Notes: generated from the letters alone by a model not told the origin. DNA of 48,484 nucleotides from an uncultured Oscillospiraceae bacterium (GCA_910588635.1 CAJUPW010000020.1:1-48484); one strand, 5' to 3'; positions 24,401 to 31,279 are shown, counted from the stretch's first letter. Program-made: numbers and translations.

Positions 24401-25594
24401 GGGTGTGTTGCTGTCGGGCAGGTCGGCCAGAATGCCCAGCCGGAGCTGAGGCCCGGCGTCCCGGTTGGCCAGGCGGTAGCGCTCCAACAGGGCGGCCAGC
24501 TTGGGACCGCTGTCCTCCCCGGTGAGAAGGGATACCACCACGCACAGAGTGCGGCCCTCCCCGGGAATGCCCCCCTCCAGCTCCATCCGGGGCACGGGGC
24601 GGGGCGGGACCAGACGGACCAGGAAGAAGTCCAGCACATTTTTTACGATATCGGACAGGGGCAGGAAGAGCAGAACGGCGGCCAGCGGGGTCCCCGCAAT
24701 CTGCCACAGGGCCAGGGCGGCCAGAAGAGACAGTCCCAGCACCGCCCCGGCGTAGCTCACCCCGGAGCGCTTCCGCTCCGCCCCGCCCAGAGGCTCCCGG
24801 TAGAGATACCAGCCCACATGCCGGCGGGGGCCCTCCCCCTTTTGGGCCAGCTCCACCGCCCGGCGGGCGGCCTGCCCCTCCTCCATGCGGTATTTCTCCG
24901 CCAGCCGGCATATCTTCTGCCGGTAGCGGCGGCGGGTATCCTCGTCCATGTGGGGGTAGTGGCCGGAGGGGTCCTGCTTTAAGACCCGCTCCACCCGGCT
25001 TGCCCCCTCGAGAAGGGCGGTCCACTCCCCACCGGACAGGGCCCGCAGAGCGGTGAAGATGGCAGCCATCTTTTCAGAAGGGACCTTGTCCTCCCTGAGG
25101 GCGTCCGGGTCCTCACACAGCCCGGCCAGACGCGCCGCCAGCACCCCCGCCAGAGCGGGGACAAAGAGGGACAGCTCCCGCTCGGTCAGCGGACACACCG
25201 ACTGAAAGCCCTCCAGATAGAGGGCCAGCCGCTCCTGGTCCAGGTCGGGCACCGCCCACAGGGCGTGGCCGGCGCAGTGCCACAGCAGCGCGCCGCCCCC
25301 CTGGCTCCCCCGCAGCGCCTTGCCCCCTTTGAAGGCCTCCCGGGCCTGCTCCCCCTCCCGGACGGCCAGATAGTGGTTGTCCAGCAGCCACTCCACCGCT
25401 CCGGGCAGGGCGGTCCGGCCGGCGCTCCACAGGTTCAGCGCCTCCCGGGCCTGGCACACCGTTTTTAAATTGGCTCTCAGCCCCCGGGACAGGGCGCGGC
25501 AGGAGACCGGCCCCGCCCGTTTCAGCTCTCTGCCGGCGTTGGCGGCGTACTGCTTCAAATGGGCGTCGTCCATGGGGACATGCGGAGTGTTCAT
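18443..25594 (-). CDS. Giant GT84/GH94 protein, cyclic beta-1,2-glucan synthase-like (NdvB-type)
   Basis: A 2383-aa membrane protein, the largest gene here. Order: cytosolic N-terminus (1-275); a TM pair (about 277-325); a GT84 glycosyltransferase with TLDSD (about 485), SHDLLEG (about 598) and RLHRWIRGDWQ (about 630); further TM segments (about 670-840); a glucoamylase-like (PF10091) region with SPTNVGM (about 895), VDSGNLRG and WTGTMFEYFMPNLL; then beta-sandwich and GH94 phosphorylase domains with GGDWNDGMD holding the presumed catalytic Asp (about 2080). This is the architecture of NdvB/Cgs, which make beta-1,2-glucan from UDP-glucose and trim it by phosphorolysis. In Clostridia the product is not established. 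ATG at 25594 with GGGAGGT upstream; single-gene unit. Confidence 0.88.
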   Translation of the reverse strand: MNTPHVPMDDAHLKQYAANAGRELKRAGPVSCRALSRGLRANLKTVCQAREALNLWSAGRTALPGAVEWLLDNHYLAVREGEQAREAFKGGKALRGSQGGGALLWHCAGHALWAVPDLDQERLALYLEGFQSVCPLTERELSLFVPALAGVLAARLAGLCEDPDALREDKVPSEKMAAIFTALRALSGGEWTALLEGASRVERVLKQDPSGHYPHMDEDTRRRYRQKICRLAEKYRMEEGQAARRAVELAQKGEGPRRHVGWYLYREPLGGAERKRSGVSYAGAVLGLSLLAALALWQIAGTPLAAVLLFLPLSDIVKNVLDFFLVRLVPPRPVPRMELEGGIPGEGRTLCVVVSLLTGEDSGPKLAALLERYRLANRDAGPQLRLGILADLPDSNTPMGTEGTSWMDSARRAVDALNEKYGGGFYLFFRTPAFSRRDERYMGWERKRGALTELVRLLKGKHSELEVKAGEKGWLRQVKYVITLDSDTSLNVGAARELAGAMLHPLNQPVIDPERRIVTAGHALFQPRVAVELEAANKSFFAKIFGGLGGVDPYGSTASDVYHDLFDQGTYTGKGVFSVDAFYACLDGRFPDNTILSHDLLEGSYLRAGLLGEVELTDGCPWQVYGYFARLHRWIRGDWQLLPWLAGRVPDGRGGKEENPLPPLARWKILDNLRRSLSPIFTLLTLVLGMCFSGRVFAWAGGVAVVAAASNLLLSGAELAVRRSGKRRRYHSTVIAGLAGAILQTAVQLIFLPYQTYISLTAISSALWRMTVSHKNLLAWVTAAQTERGKGSVPFYYKKAWFSAAAGALVIFLAQLRFGKAVGVVWLLSPALAWAVSRPSRKGKPLPPADRAFLLHQATLIWRYFDKFLREEDHYLPPDNWQEQPGPVLARRTSPTNVGMALLSVMAAADLDILPRKRAAELISHILNTVEGLDKWHGHLYNWYDTATLVPLRPRYVSTVDSGNLRGCLIALREGLYQWGEAALARRAEALSDAMDCAPLFDRERRLFSIGCEVERDSLTNGFYDLMASEARQTSFIAVAKGEVPARHWRRLGRMLLGDNDYCGMASWTGTMFEYFMPNLLLPCEPNSFLYETLSFCVYAQKRRGDKTKRPWGVSESGFYAFDPGMNYQYKAHGVQALGLKRGLDTELVVSPYASFLALLLAPRSALRNLRRLRDMGLEGRYGLYEAVDYTPARLTGHEDHEVVRSYMSHHLGMSLVAIDNVLRDNVMQKRFMRDCDMSAYRELLQERVPVGAPIMKQEERDFPAKLRPAAGPALVREGEGFGRKYPRCHLLSNGSYSLLACDNGLTGARAGETAVTLARMGEYYAPSGVSVFLNGPDGIVGLTPAPLYQAENYRWEFDASGAGWSLEKENLSAHIALSVPRRENGELRRVELCWRGKKRLEGELLFYLEPVLCPQRDFDAHPAFSRLFLESSLEGNGALFHRRPRGEEEDGAYLFAAWTGENASASLDRSAALGRGGLRALPSGRLGTLRNAVGSDPCLMVRIPISLKAGEKGRFSLALAVADSPAAAQAGSRRMLEGKDGGPASLAPIAQRLALSEQEALSAFHLLARLAAGEAGADRPPQSALWPYGISGDLPIAAGRLAGEEDVEGAVLWCRWHQFLSRAGCPFDLVLLLEEGGDYRRPLRSALTEELKKLGAESVLGARGGIHLANPDAAPAVLGWAKSILPLEERSVTEEIAPPPPVDLEPDPAPWEVEGDTVTIRCGKRLPPVGWSHVLCNSGFGWLTDESGAGLLWAGGNSREGKLTPWVNDPLAVGGQEKIMVNLNGQEFSVFAAGDGLPCTVTYRPGLARWEKKLPGAGLTAEGFVPVDDGRRVLRLTLRGGSGRITYRLGEGEPVSTALNDGQPVCLVTKEKGGAPCSRFFRENFLAEQERTLAWWTDKVSALTVRTPEVALDRYLGGWSLYQVAACRLMARTSQYQNGGAFGFRDQLQDAAALVYTWPDRTREQLLLCASRQFEEGDVQHWWHPPQGAGVRTRISDDLLWLPWVLCRYCAVTGDRDILDEKVFYLSAKPLEPGEKDRYEIPRVSEKSDTLYRHGLAAVLCALDRGTGPHGLARMGGGDWNDGMDKVGGESEWLTWFLAAVLQDFSVLCRRMDEGARADDLMRRADDLIQAAQKAWDGGWYRRGYYADGAPLGSSQSDRCQIDSIAQSFALFPSGTDRKRAGQAVSAALDRLFDREAGVVRLFDPAFDGQGERDPGYIKSYPAGVRENGGQYTHASVWLAMACFRLDRPSDGWAILKALLPEGHETSVYRAEPYVISADVSYAPGRVGRAGWSWYTGAAGWYWQAAVQELLGLKVAEGRLTVEPNLPPDWPGYEAKWRLSGGTLNIFVKRAGAYSAVLDGKPTEGGVPLEGLTGEHRLEITI

Positions 25595-25689
25595 AGGAAC
25601 CTACCTCCCAACGGCATATTCCTGTTCAGTTTTCCCCGCCTCTGGCGGAATATACCAAAACAAGCTCTTGTGCCCGCAGGTATTTTGGC

Positions 25690-25718
25690 TTGACAAACGG
25701 AACAAAATGTGGTAGACT
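25690..25718 (+). promoter_or_regulatory. Promoter of the ylxM-ffh operon
   Basis: TTGACA (25690-25695), 17-bp spacer, TAGACT (25713-25718) preceded by TGG (extended -10). The predicted start lies at about 25726, inside the inverted repeat that follows. Confidence 0.8.
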
Positions 25719-25721
25719 TCC

Positions 25722-25749
25722 AAATGTAAAGTTATTTAGCTTTACATTT
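25722..25749 (+). promoter_or_regulatory. 10-bp perfect inverted repeat at the ylxM transcript start
   Basis: AAATGTAAAG (25722-25731) and CTTTACATTT (25740-25749) with an 8-bp gap. It covers the predicted start site and ends 22 bp before the ylxM ATG. It could be a repressor operator (dyad TGTAAAG-N8-CTTTACA) or an mRNA hairpin near the 5' end. I do not recognise the box. Confidence 0.5.
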
Positions 25750-25771
25750 CGAACTGAAGGGGGCGTACTCC

Positions 25772-26137
25772 ATGAAAAGTCAGGCCTACCGCATGACCAT
25801 GCTCTTCGATTTCTACGGCGATGTGCTGACCGACCGCCAGAAGGAGTTTTACGACCTCTATTACAACGAGGACCTCTCTCTGGGGGAAATCGCCGAGAAC
25901 TACGGCATCACCCGCCAGGGCGTCCGGGACGTGATCGTCCGGGCGGAGGCCGTCCTTACCGAGCTGGAGGACAAGACCGGCCTCATCAAGCGCTTCCACA
26001 CCATGCGCGCCCAGCTGGAGCAGGTGCGTCAGGACGCGGAGCGGGTGGCGGAGCTGTCCGCCCGGCAGGACAGCGCGGAGCTGGAGGCCCTGGCCCTCCG
26101 CATCCGGGATACCTCGGCCGCTCTGCTGGAGGAGTAA
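25772..26137 (+). CDS. ylxM: YlxM family SRP-associated helix-turn-helix protein
   Basis: A 121-aa protein of the YlxM (UPF0122) family, encoded next to ffh in most Firmicutes. Residues 20-65 form a sigma-70 region-4-like helix-turn-helix (LTDRQKEFYDLYYNEDLSLGEIAENYGITRQGVRDVI). The C-terminus is a charged coiled-coil helix. YlxM has been reported to modulate the signal recognition particle in streptococci; here it may bind nucleic acid. Its stop lies 4 bp before ffh, and GAAGGGGG precedes the ATG. Confidence 0.93.
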   Translation: MKSQAYRMTMLFDFYGDVLTDRQKEFYDLYYNEDLSLGEIAENYGITRQGVRDVIVRAEAVLTELEDKTGLIKRFHTMRAQLEQVRQDAERVAELSARQDSAELEALALRIRDTSAALLEE

Positions 26138-26141
26138 GCCC

Positions 26142-27515
26142 ATGGCATTTGAAGGACTTTCTGAAAAGCTGTCCGCCGCCTTTAAAAAGCTGCGGGGCAA
26201 AGGACGGCTGTCCGAGGCCGACGTGAAGGAGGCCATGCGGGAGATTCGCCTGGCCCTGCTGGAGGCCGACGTCAGCTTTAAGGTGGTCAAGCAGTTTGTG
26301 GCCCAGGTCACCGAAAAGGCGGTGGGGTCCGACGTGCTGGAGGCCCTCTCCCCCGCCCAGCAGATCATCAAGATTGTCAATCAGGAGCTCACCGACCTGA
26401 TGGGCGGGTCCGCCGTCAAGCTGGAGATATCCTCCAAGCCGCCCACAGTGGTGATGATGGTGGGCCTGCAGGGCGCGGGCAAGACCACAAACGGCGCCAA
26501 GCTGGCCGGCCTGATGAAAAAGCAGAACGGCAAGCGGCCCTTGCTGGCCGCCTGCGATGTCTACCGCCCCGCCGCGATCCAGCAGCTGGAGGTGGTGGGC
26601 AGGCAGCTGGACATCCCCGTCTTTCAGATGGGCCAGGTCAACCCGGTGGACATTGCCAGGGCCGCCGTGGAGCACGCGGTTAAGCACGGAAACGACATGG
26701 TCTTTCTGGACACCGCCGGCCGGCTCCATGTGGATGAGGAGCTGATGGACGAGCTGAGAGCCATCAAGGCCGCTGTGAACCCCACCGAAATTCTTCTCGT
26801 GGTGGACGCCATGATCGGTCAGGACGCGGTAAACGCCGCCAAGGCCTTTGACGACGCCCTGAACATCAACGGCGTCCTCCTCACCAAGCTGGACGGCGAC
26901 GCCCGGGGCGGCGCGGCCCTGTCCATCAAGGCCGTCACCGGCAAGCCCATCAAATTCGTGGGCGTGGGGGAAAAGCTGGACCAGATTGAGGTCTTTCACC
27001 CAGACCGCATGGCCAGCCGCATCCTGGGCATGGGCGACATGCTTTCCCTTATCGAGAAGGCGGAACAGAATTTCGACCAGCAGAAGGCCTTGGAGCTGCA
27101 GGAGAAGCTGCGGAAAAACAAGTTCACCCTCACCGACTTCTATGACCAGATGAAGCAGCTGAAAAATATGGGTTCCCTCACAGAGATCGCCGGGATGCTT
27201 CCCGGAGTGAAGGCCAGCGACCTGGAGGGGGCCACCATGGACGAGAAGCTCCTCCAACGGATGGAGGCCATCATTCTGTCCATGACCCCCGCCGAGCGGG
27301 AGGACCCCAAGCTGCTCAACTCCAGCCGGAAAAAGCGCATTGCCGCCGGTTCCGGCACGCAGGTGGTGGATATCAACCGGCTGCTCAAGCAGTTTGACAT
27401 GCTCCAGGCCATGACAAAGCAGTTTGCCGGCGGCAAGATGCCCAAAAGCATGCGCAGGATGATGGGCAAAAAGGGCCGGGGCTTCCCTGGTATGGGCGGA
27501 GGCTTCCCGTTCTAA
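26142..27515 (+). CDS. ffh: Signal recognition particle protein Ffh
   Basis: A 457-aa SRP54 GTPase that binds signal peptides of nascent membrane proteins and 4.5S/6S RNA and delivers ribosomes to FtsY. N domain (1-90), G domain with G1 GLQGAGKTT (about 107), DVYRPAAIQQL, G3 DTAGRL (about 190), G4 TKLDGDARGG (about 247), and the Met-rich M domain (about 320-457) with the RNA-binding SRKKRIAAGSG (about 400). The tail KMPKSMRRMMGKKGRGFPGMGG is typical. The SRP RNA gene is not in this window. Confidence 0.98.
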   Translation: MAFEGLSEKLSAAFKKLRGKGRLSEADVKEAMREIRLALLEADVSFKVVKQFVAQVTEKAVGSDVLEALSPAQQIIKIVNQELTDLMGGSAVKLEISSKPPTVVMMVGLQGAGKTTNGAKLAGLMKKQNGKRPLLAACDVYRPAAIQQLEVVGRQLDIPVFQMGQVNPVDIARAAVEHAVKHGNDMVFLDTAGRLHVDEELMDELRAIKAAVNPTEILLVVDAMIGQDAVNAAKAFDDALNINGVLLTKLDGDARGGAALSIKAVTGKPIKFVGVGEKLDQIEVFHPDRMASRILGMGDMLSLIEKAEQNFDQQKALELQEKLRKNKFTLTDFYDQMKQLKNMGSLTEIAGMLPGVKASDLEGATMDEKLLQRMEAIILSMTPAEREDPKLLNSSRKKRIAAGSGTQVVDINRLLKQFDMLQAMTKQFAGGKMPKSMRRMMGKKGRGFPGMGGGFPF

Positions 27516-27518
27516 ACA

Positions 27519-27668
27519 GCCGCCGCAGGCGGCCTGCAAAATCGAAGCCCAGCGAAGCGGATTCGATTTTGAGAGGAGGAGCAAGGGAGCGCAGCGCTGG
27601 ATGCCCGCAGGGCGTCCGAAGCAAAGCGGACTTTGCGGCGACGATGTTGGCAGAGCGCCCTGTGCGCT
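27519..27668 (+). repeat. Array of four hairpins between ffh and rpsP
   Basis: Four inverted repeats in 150 bp: GCCGCC/GGCGGC with GCA loop (27519-27533); AAAATCGAA/TTCGATTTT (27538-27546 with 27562-27570); GGATGCCC/GGGCGTCC with GCA loop (27599-27617); GCAAAG/CTTTGC with CGGA loop (27621-27636); plus a weaker AGCGC/GCGCT (27654-27668). There is no clean U-tract, so these are not ordinary terminators. The purine-rich spacer (27571-27597) with AGCGAAGCG-like words resembles intergenic palindromic repeats of related gut Clostridia. It may uncouple ffh from the ribosomal protein genes by processing or attenuation. Confidence 0.65.
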
Positions 27669-27708
27669 TTCCATATAAACAAACAAATTCATTTGGAGGT
27701 GAAGATAC

Positions 27709-27948
27709 ATGGTTAAAATCAGACTGCGCCGCATGGGCGCCAAGAAGGCCCCCTTCTACCGCATCGTGGTGGCTGACTCCCGCTATCCCCGTGACGGCCG
27801 TTTCATTGAGGAGATCGGCTTCTACAACCCCACCGTCAATCCCACTGAGCTGAAGGTGGACGTGGACCGGGCCCAGGCCTGGATCAAGACCGGCGCTCAG
27901 CCCACCGAGACCGTCCGCGACCTGCTGAAAAAAGCCGGCGCCCTGTAA
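27709..27948 (+). CDS. rpsP: 30S ribosomal protein S16
   Basis: A 79-aa protein with the S16 signature MVKIRLRRMGAKKAPFYRIV followed by ADSRYPRDGRFIEEIGFYNP. S16 is needed for assembly of the 16S rRNA 5' domain. The ribosome site TTGGAGGTGA lies 8-10 nt before the ATG; khpA starts 15 bp after the stop. Confidence 0.98.
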   Translation: MVKIRLRRMGAKKAPFYRIVVADSRYPRDGRFIEEIGFYNPTVNPTELKVDVDRAQAWIKTGAQPTETVRDLLKKAGAL

Positions 27949-27963
27949 GGCTGGAGGTCATTC

Positions 27964-28194
27964 ATGAAAGAGCTTCTCACCTACGTGGCCCAGAACCTGG
28001 TGGAGCACCCCGAGCAGGTGTCTGTCACTGAGGTCGAGGGCGACGGCGAGACCGTCCTGGAACTCCGGGTGGCCCCGGAGGACATGGGCAAGGTGATCGG
28101 CCGTCAGGGCCGCATCGCCAAGGATATCCGCGTCCTGATGCGCTCCGCCGCTCAGCGGGCCGGCAAGCGCCTCAACGTGGAAATCGTCGATTAA
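27964..28194 (+). CDS. khpA: KH-domain RNA-binding protein KhpA
   Basis: A 76-aa protein consisting of one type II KH domain with the GxxG loop GRQG (about 46) in VIGRQGRIAKDIRVLM. KhpA dimerises with KhpB/EloR and affects small-RNA function and cell elongation in Firmicutes. Its place between rpsP and rimM is conserved. GGAGGT precedes the ATG. Confidence 0.95.
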   Translation: MKELLTYVAQNLVEHPEQVSVTEVEGDGETVLELRVAPEDMGKVIGRQGRIAKDIRVLMRSAAQRAGKRLNVEIVD

Positions 28195-28196
28195 AG

Positions 28197-28253
28197 CAAT
28201 GGCGCAGGGATTCCCCTGCGCTATTGTGCTATCCGGAGCGGTCCTGAGACCGC
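28197..28253 (+). promoter_or_regulatory. Two tandem stem-loops between khpA and rimM
   Basis: A 13-bp stem (28197-28209 with 28214-28226, one G-U pair, 4-nt loop), then GCGGTC/GACCGC (28238-28243 with 28248-28253). Neither has a U-tract, so they are more likely mRNA stability or processing elements than terminators. Confidence 0.55.
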
Positions 28254-28284
28254 CCCGCACCCCTTAAAACGGAGGATCATTCCA

Positions 28285-28782
28285 ATGCTGCAACAATATC
28301 TCGAGGTGGGCAAGGTCACAGGGGTCCACGGCCTGATGGGCGAGGTGCGGGTCCAGCCCTGGGCGGACTCGCCGGAGTTCCTGTGCCAATTCAAGACCCT
28401 GTATGTGGACGAGGCCCGCTTCCCCATGAACGTCCAGCGCGCCCGCGTCCACAAGAACATGGTCATCATCAAATTCGAGGGCCCCACCGACGTGCCAAGC
28501 GCCCTGTCCCTACGCAACGCCACCCTGTATATCGACCGCGCCGACGCCAAGCTCCCCGAAGGCGCCTTCTTCCTGGCCGATATCTATGGGCTGGAGGCAA
28601 AGGACGCCGCCACCGGCGAGGTCCTGGGCAAGATTGCCGACGTGCTCACCCTACCCGCCAACAACGTGTATGTGGTGAAGGGCGGGGCCCGGGAGCTGAT
28701 GATCCCCGCCGTCTCCCAGTTTATCGCCGAGACCAACATCGAGGGCGGCTTTATTCGGATCAACATGATCGAGGGCCTGTGA
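28285..28782 (+). CDS. rimM: 16S rRNA processing protein RimM
   Basis: A 165-aa ribosome assembly factor that binds S19 and helps mature the 30S head. N-terminal beta-barrel opening (EVGKVTGVHGLMGEVRV), linker, and the PRC-barrel with DIYGLEAKDAATGEVLGKI and the NNVYVVKGG...LMIPAV motif are all present. ACGGAGGATC lies before the ATG. The gene usually continues into trmD and rplS, but here it is the last gene of the operon and is followed by the convergent ABC importer, so trmD and rplS must lie elsewhere. Confidence 0.96.
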   Translation: MLQQYLEVGKVTGVHGLMGEVRVQPWADSPEFLCQFKTLYVDEARFPMNVQRARVHKNMVIIKFEGPTDVPSALSLRNATLYIDRADAKLPEGAFFLADIYGLEAKDAATGEVLGKIADVLTLPANNVYVVKGGARELMIPAVSQFIAETNIEGGFIRINMIEGL

Positions 28783-28792
28783 CCCGTTCCGC

Positions 28793-28828
28793 AAAAGACA
28801 AAACGGCCGCCCCTCCCGGGGCGGCCGT
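28793..28828 (-). terminator. Terminator of the amino acid ABC operon (may also serve rimM)
   Basis: An 11-bp perfect stem (28803-28813 with 28818-28828), loop of 4. On the minus strand it is followed by TTTGTCTTTT. Read from the plus side there is no T-tract but the hairpin lies 20 bp after the rimM stop. Confidence 0.8.
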
Positions 28829-28853
28829 GACATTACAGGAATCTTCTTACCGT

Positions 28854-29576
28854 TTACAGTACCTTGGACAAAAACAGCTGGGTACGGGGGTTCTGGGGGT
28901 GGTCAAAGAAAGCGTGGGGCTCGTTCTGCTCCAGAATGTGGCCGCCGTCCATAAACAGGACCCGGCTGCCCACCTCCCGGGCAAAGCCCATCTCGTGGGT
29001 GACCACCACCATGGTCATGCCGTCCCGGGCCAGCTCCTTCATCACGTCCAGCACCTCGCCCACCATCTCCGGGTCCAGGGCGGAGGTGGGCTCGTCAAAG
29101 AGCATCACCTTGGGCTTCATGGCCAGTGCCCGGACAATGGCGATGCGCTGCTTCTGTCCGCCGGAGAGCTGGTTGGGATAGGCCTCCGCCTTGTCCACCA
29201 GATCCACCCGCTGGAGCAGAGACAGAGCCAGTCCGTCGGCCTCCTCCTGGCGCATCAGGCCGGTGCGCACCGGGGCCAGGGTGATGTTCTTCCGGATGGT
29301 CATGTTGGGAAAGAGATTGAAGTGCTGGAACACCATTCCCATCTGCTGGCGGACCTTGTCGATCTTCACCTTGGGGTCGGTGATGACCGTACCCTCGAAG
29401 GTGATGCTCCCCTTGGTGGGGGTCTCCAGCAGGTTGAGGCAGCGCAGGAAGGTGGATTTGCCCGATCCGGAGGGGCCGATCACCACCACCTTCTCCCCCG
29501 GGCTGATATGCTCGGAGATGTCGTCCAGCACCAGGTGGTCCCCGAAGGACTTGGACAGGTTTTTAACGTCGATCAC
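28854..29576 (-). CDS. Polar amino acid ABC transporter, ATP-binding protein (GlnQ-type)
   Basis: A 240-aa ATPase with Walker A GPSGSGKST (about 34), Q-loop VFQHFNLFP, signature LSGGQKQR (about 138), Walker B VMLFDEPTSALDPE and H-loop VTHEM. It powers uptake of polar amino acids with the permease and binding protein upstream. It starts with GTG at 29576, 14 bp inside the end of the permease gene, with GGAGG 10 nt upstream. Confidence 0.95.
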   Translation of the reverse strand: MIDVKNLSKSFGDHLVLDDISEHISPGEKVVVIGPSGSGKSTFLRCLNLLETPTKGSITFEGTVITDPKVKIDKVRQQMGMVFQHFNLFPNMTIRKNITLAPVRTGLMRQEEADGLALSLLQRVDLVDKAEAYPNQLSGGQKQRIAIVRALAMKPKVMLFDEPTSALDPEMVGEVLDVMKELARDGMTMVVVTHEMGFAREVGSRVLFMDGGHILEQNEPHAFFDHPQNPRTQLFLSKVL

Positions 29577-30336
29577 TTTCGCGCAGCCTCCTTTCCAGCT
29601 TGCCCTGGAGCCAGGTGAGCACCAGCACGGCGGCCAGATACATCACGGCGACGCCCAGATAGGGGAACATGGGCTCATAGGTCCTGGCCCCGACCGCCTT
29701 GGCGTAGTAGATCAGCTCCGCGCCGCCGATGGCGGAGACCAGAGAGGTGTCCTTAAACAGAGTGATGAACTCATTGCCCAGGGCGGGCAGGATGTTCTTG
29801 AAGGCCTGGGGGATGACGATAAAGCGCATGGTGTCCAGGTAGTTCAGGCCCAGAGACCGGCCCGCCTCACTCTGACCGATGTCCACGCTCATCAGGCCGC
29901 CCCGGACAATCTCGGCCACATAAGCCCCGGAGTTGATGCCGATGCCCAGGGCGCCTATCATGGTCTTGTTCCGGCTGGAGCTGAAAATGACAAAGCACCA
30001 GATGAGCAGCTGCACCAGCATGGGCGTGCCGCGGATCACGGTGGTGTAGACCTTGCACAGGCCGTTGAACAAGCCTAAAATCAGGTTCTTCTTCCCCAGC
30101 CGCTGCTGGTCGTGGGCGGTGCGGACCACCGCCACCACCACCCCCAGCACAACGCCGATGCACAGGGCAATCACAGTGAGCTCAAAGGTCATGCCCAGCC
30201 CCTTCAGGTAGAGCCGCCACCGCTCGCCCTCGATAAAGGCCTGGTAGAACAGACGGAAGAAGTTGTCAAAGAAGCCCAGCTCCTCACCGGACCTGGCCAT
30301 CTCGGTGAGCTGGAGATAGTACTGCGCCCAGTCCAT
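29563..30336 (-). CDS. Polar amino acid ABC transporter, permease (HisM/GlnP type)
   Basis: A 257-aa membrane protein with about five TM segments and the HisMQ signature (YTTVIRGTPMLVQLL) and EAA loop (EAGRSLGLNYLDTMRFIVIPQAFKNILPALGNEF) that docks the ATPase. A single permease gene implies a homodimer. The second ATG (30336) is preferred because AAAGGGGG (30345-30352) then lies 8 nt away; the first ATG (30342) would be only 2 nt from it. Confidence 0.93.
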   Translation of the reverse strand: MDWAQYYLQLTEMARSGEELGFFDNFFRLFYQAFIEGERWRLYLKGLGMTFELTVIALCIGVVLGVVVAVVRTAHDQQRLGKKNLILGLFNGLCKVYTTVIRGTPMLVQLLIWCFVIFSSSRNKTMIGALGIGINSGAYVAEIVRGGLMSVDIGQSEAGRSLGLNYLDTMRFIVIPQAFKNILPALGNEFITLFKDTSLVSAIGGAELIYYAKAVGARTYEPMFPYLGVAVMYLAAVLVLTWLQGKLERRLRESDRR

Positions 30337-30365
30337 GGGCATCGCCCCCTTTCTTTACAGTGAGA

Positions 30366-30390
30366 GGGGCGGCCTGATATGGGCCGCCCC
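30366..30390 (-). promoter_or_regulatory. Intercistronic stem-loop between binding protein and permease genes
   Basis: GGGGCGGCC (30366-30374) pairs with GGCCGCCCC (30382-30390); no U-tract on the minus strand. Such hairpins commonly protect the upstream message so that the binding protein is made in excess. Confidence 0.6.
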
Positions 30391-30412
30391 CGTATAATAT
30401 GCTCGCTTCCGC

Positions 30413-31279
30413 TCAGTCAGCGGTGATGTACTTGTCCACGATGCCCTGGAAGGTGCCGTCGGCCTTGAGCTCATTCAGCGCGCCGTTGACGGCGGCCATC
30501 AGATCGGTGTTGCCCTTCTGCAGGCCGATGGCGTAGTCCTCCTCCACCCAGGTGCCCTCCAGAATGGTGAGCCCGGCGGCGGCATTGGCCTCCACGTAGC
30601 TCTGAGCGGGCAGGTTGTCGATGATAACGGCGTCCACCTGGCCGGAAATCAGGGCCTGAACGGCCACAGCGCCGGTCTCATAGCCGATGACGTGATCCTC
30701 GCCGTAGCCGCCGTTCTCCACGGTGTCGGAGGCATAGATGTAGCCGGTGGTGCCCATCTGAGTGCCGATCATCTTCTCACCCAGGTTGTCCATGGTGATG
30801 TCGGAGCCCTCCTTGACGATAACCACCTGCACGCCGGTGGCGTAGGAGTCGGTAAAGTCCATCTTGGCCAGACGGTCCTCGCTGACGGTAATGCCGGCCA
30901 TGGCGATGTCGCTCTGGCCGTTCTGCACGGCCAGCAAGGCGGCGTCAAAGCCCATGTCGTCCACCACCAGCTCCAGACCCAGCTTCTGGGCGATGGCCCC
31001 GGCTACCTCTACGTCGATGCCGATGGGGACGCCGGAATCGTCCAGCATCTCATAGGGAGGGAATTCGGCGTTGGTGGACATATGCAGCTTGCCGGGCTCC
31101 ACGGTGGTGAAGCCGGCGGGATCGGAGGCGCCGGCGGAAGTACCGCCCTGGCTCCCGGAAACGACGGGAGGGTTACTGGCGCCGCCCTTGTTGGAGCTGT
31201 CGGCTCCGCTGCCGCCGCCGCAGGCGGCCAGGGACAAGGTCATGGCCGCGGCCATGGCAAAAGCAAGAATCTTTTTCAT
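30413..31279 (-). CDS. Amino acid ABC transporter substrate-binding lipoprotein (family 3)
   Basis: A 288-aa solute-binding protein. Residues 1-20 form a lipoprotein signal with lipobox L-A-A-C, so it is anchored by Lgt/Lsp processing; then a Gly/Ser-rich linker and the family 3 fold. Ligand-pocket motifs are MSTNAEFPPYEM, GIDVEVAGAIAQKLG, FDAALLAVQNGQSDIAMAGITVSEDR and the Arg-containing hinge region. The specific amino acid cannot be told by eye. AAGGAG precedes the ATG; first gene of the operon. Confidence 0.94.
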   Translation of the reverse strand: MKKILAFAMAAAMTLSLAACGGGSGADSSNKGGASNPPVVSGSQGGTSAGASDPAGFTTVEPGKLHMSTNAEFPPYEMLDDSGVPIGIDVEVAGAIAQKLGLELVVDDMGFDAALLAVQNGQSDIAMAGITVSEDRLAKMDFTDSYATGVQVVIVKEGSDITMDNLGEKMIGTQMGTTGYIYASDTVENGGYGEDHVIGYETGAVAVQALISGQVDAVIIDNLPAQSYVEANAAAGLTILEGTWVEEDYAIGLQKGNTDLMAAVNGALNELKADGTFQGIVDKYITAD

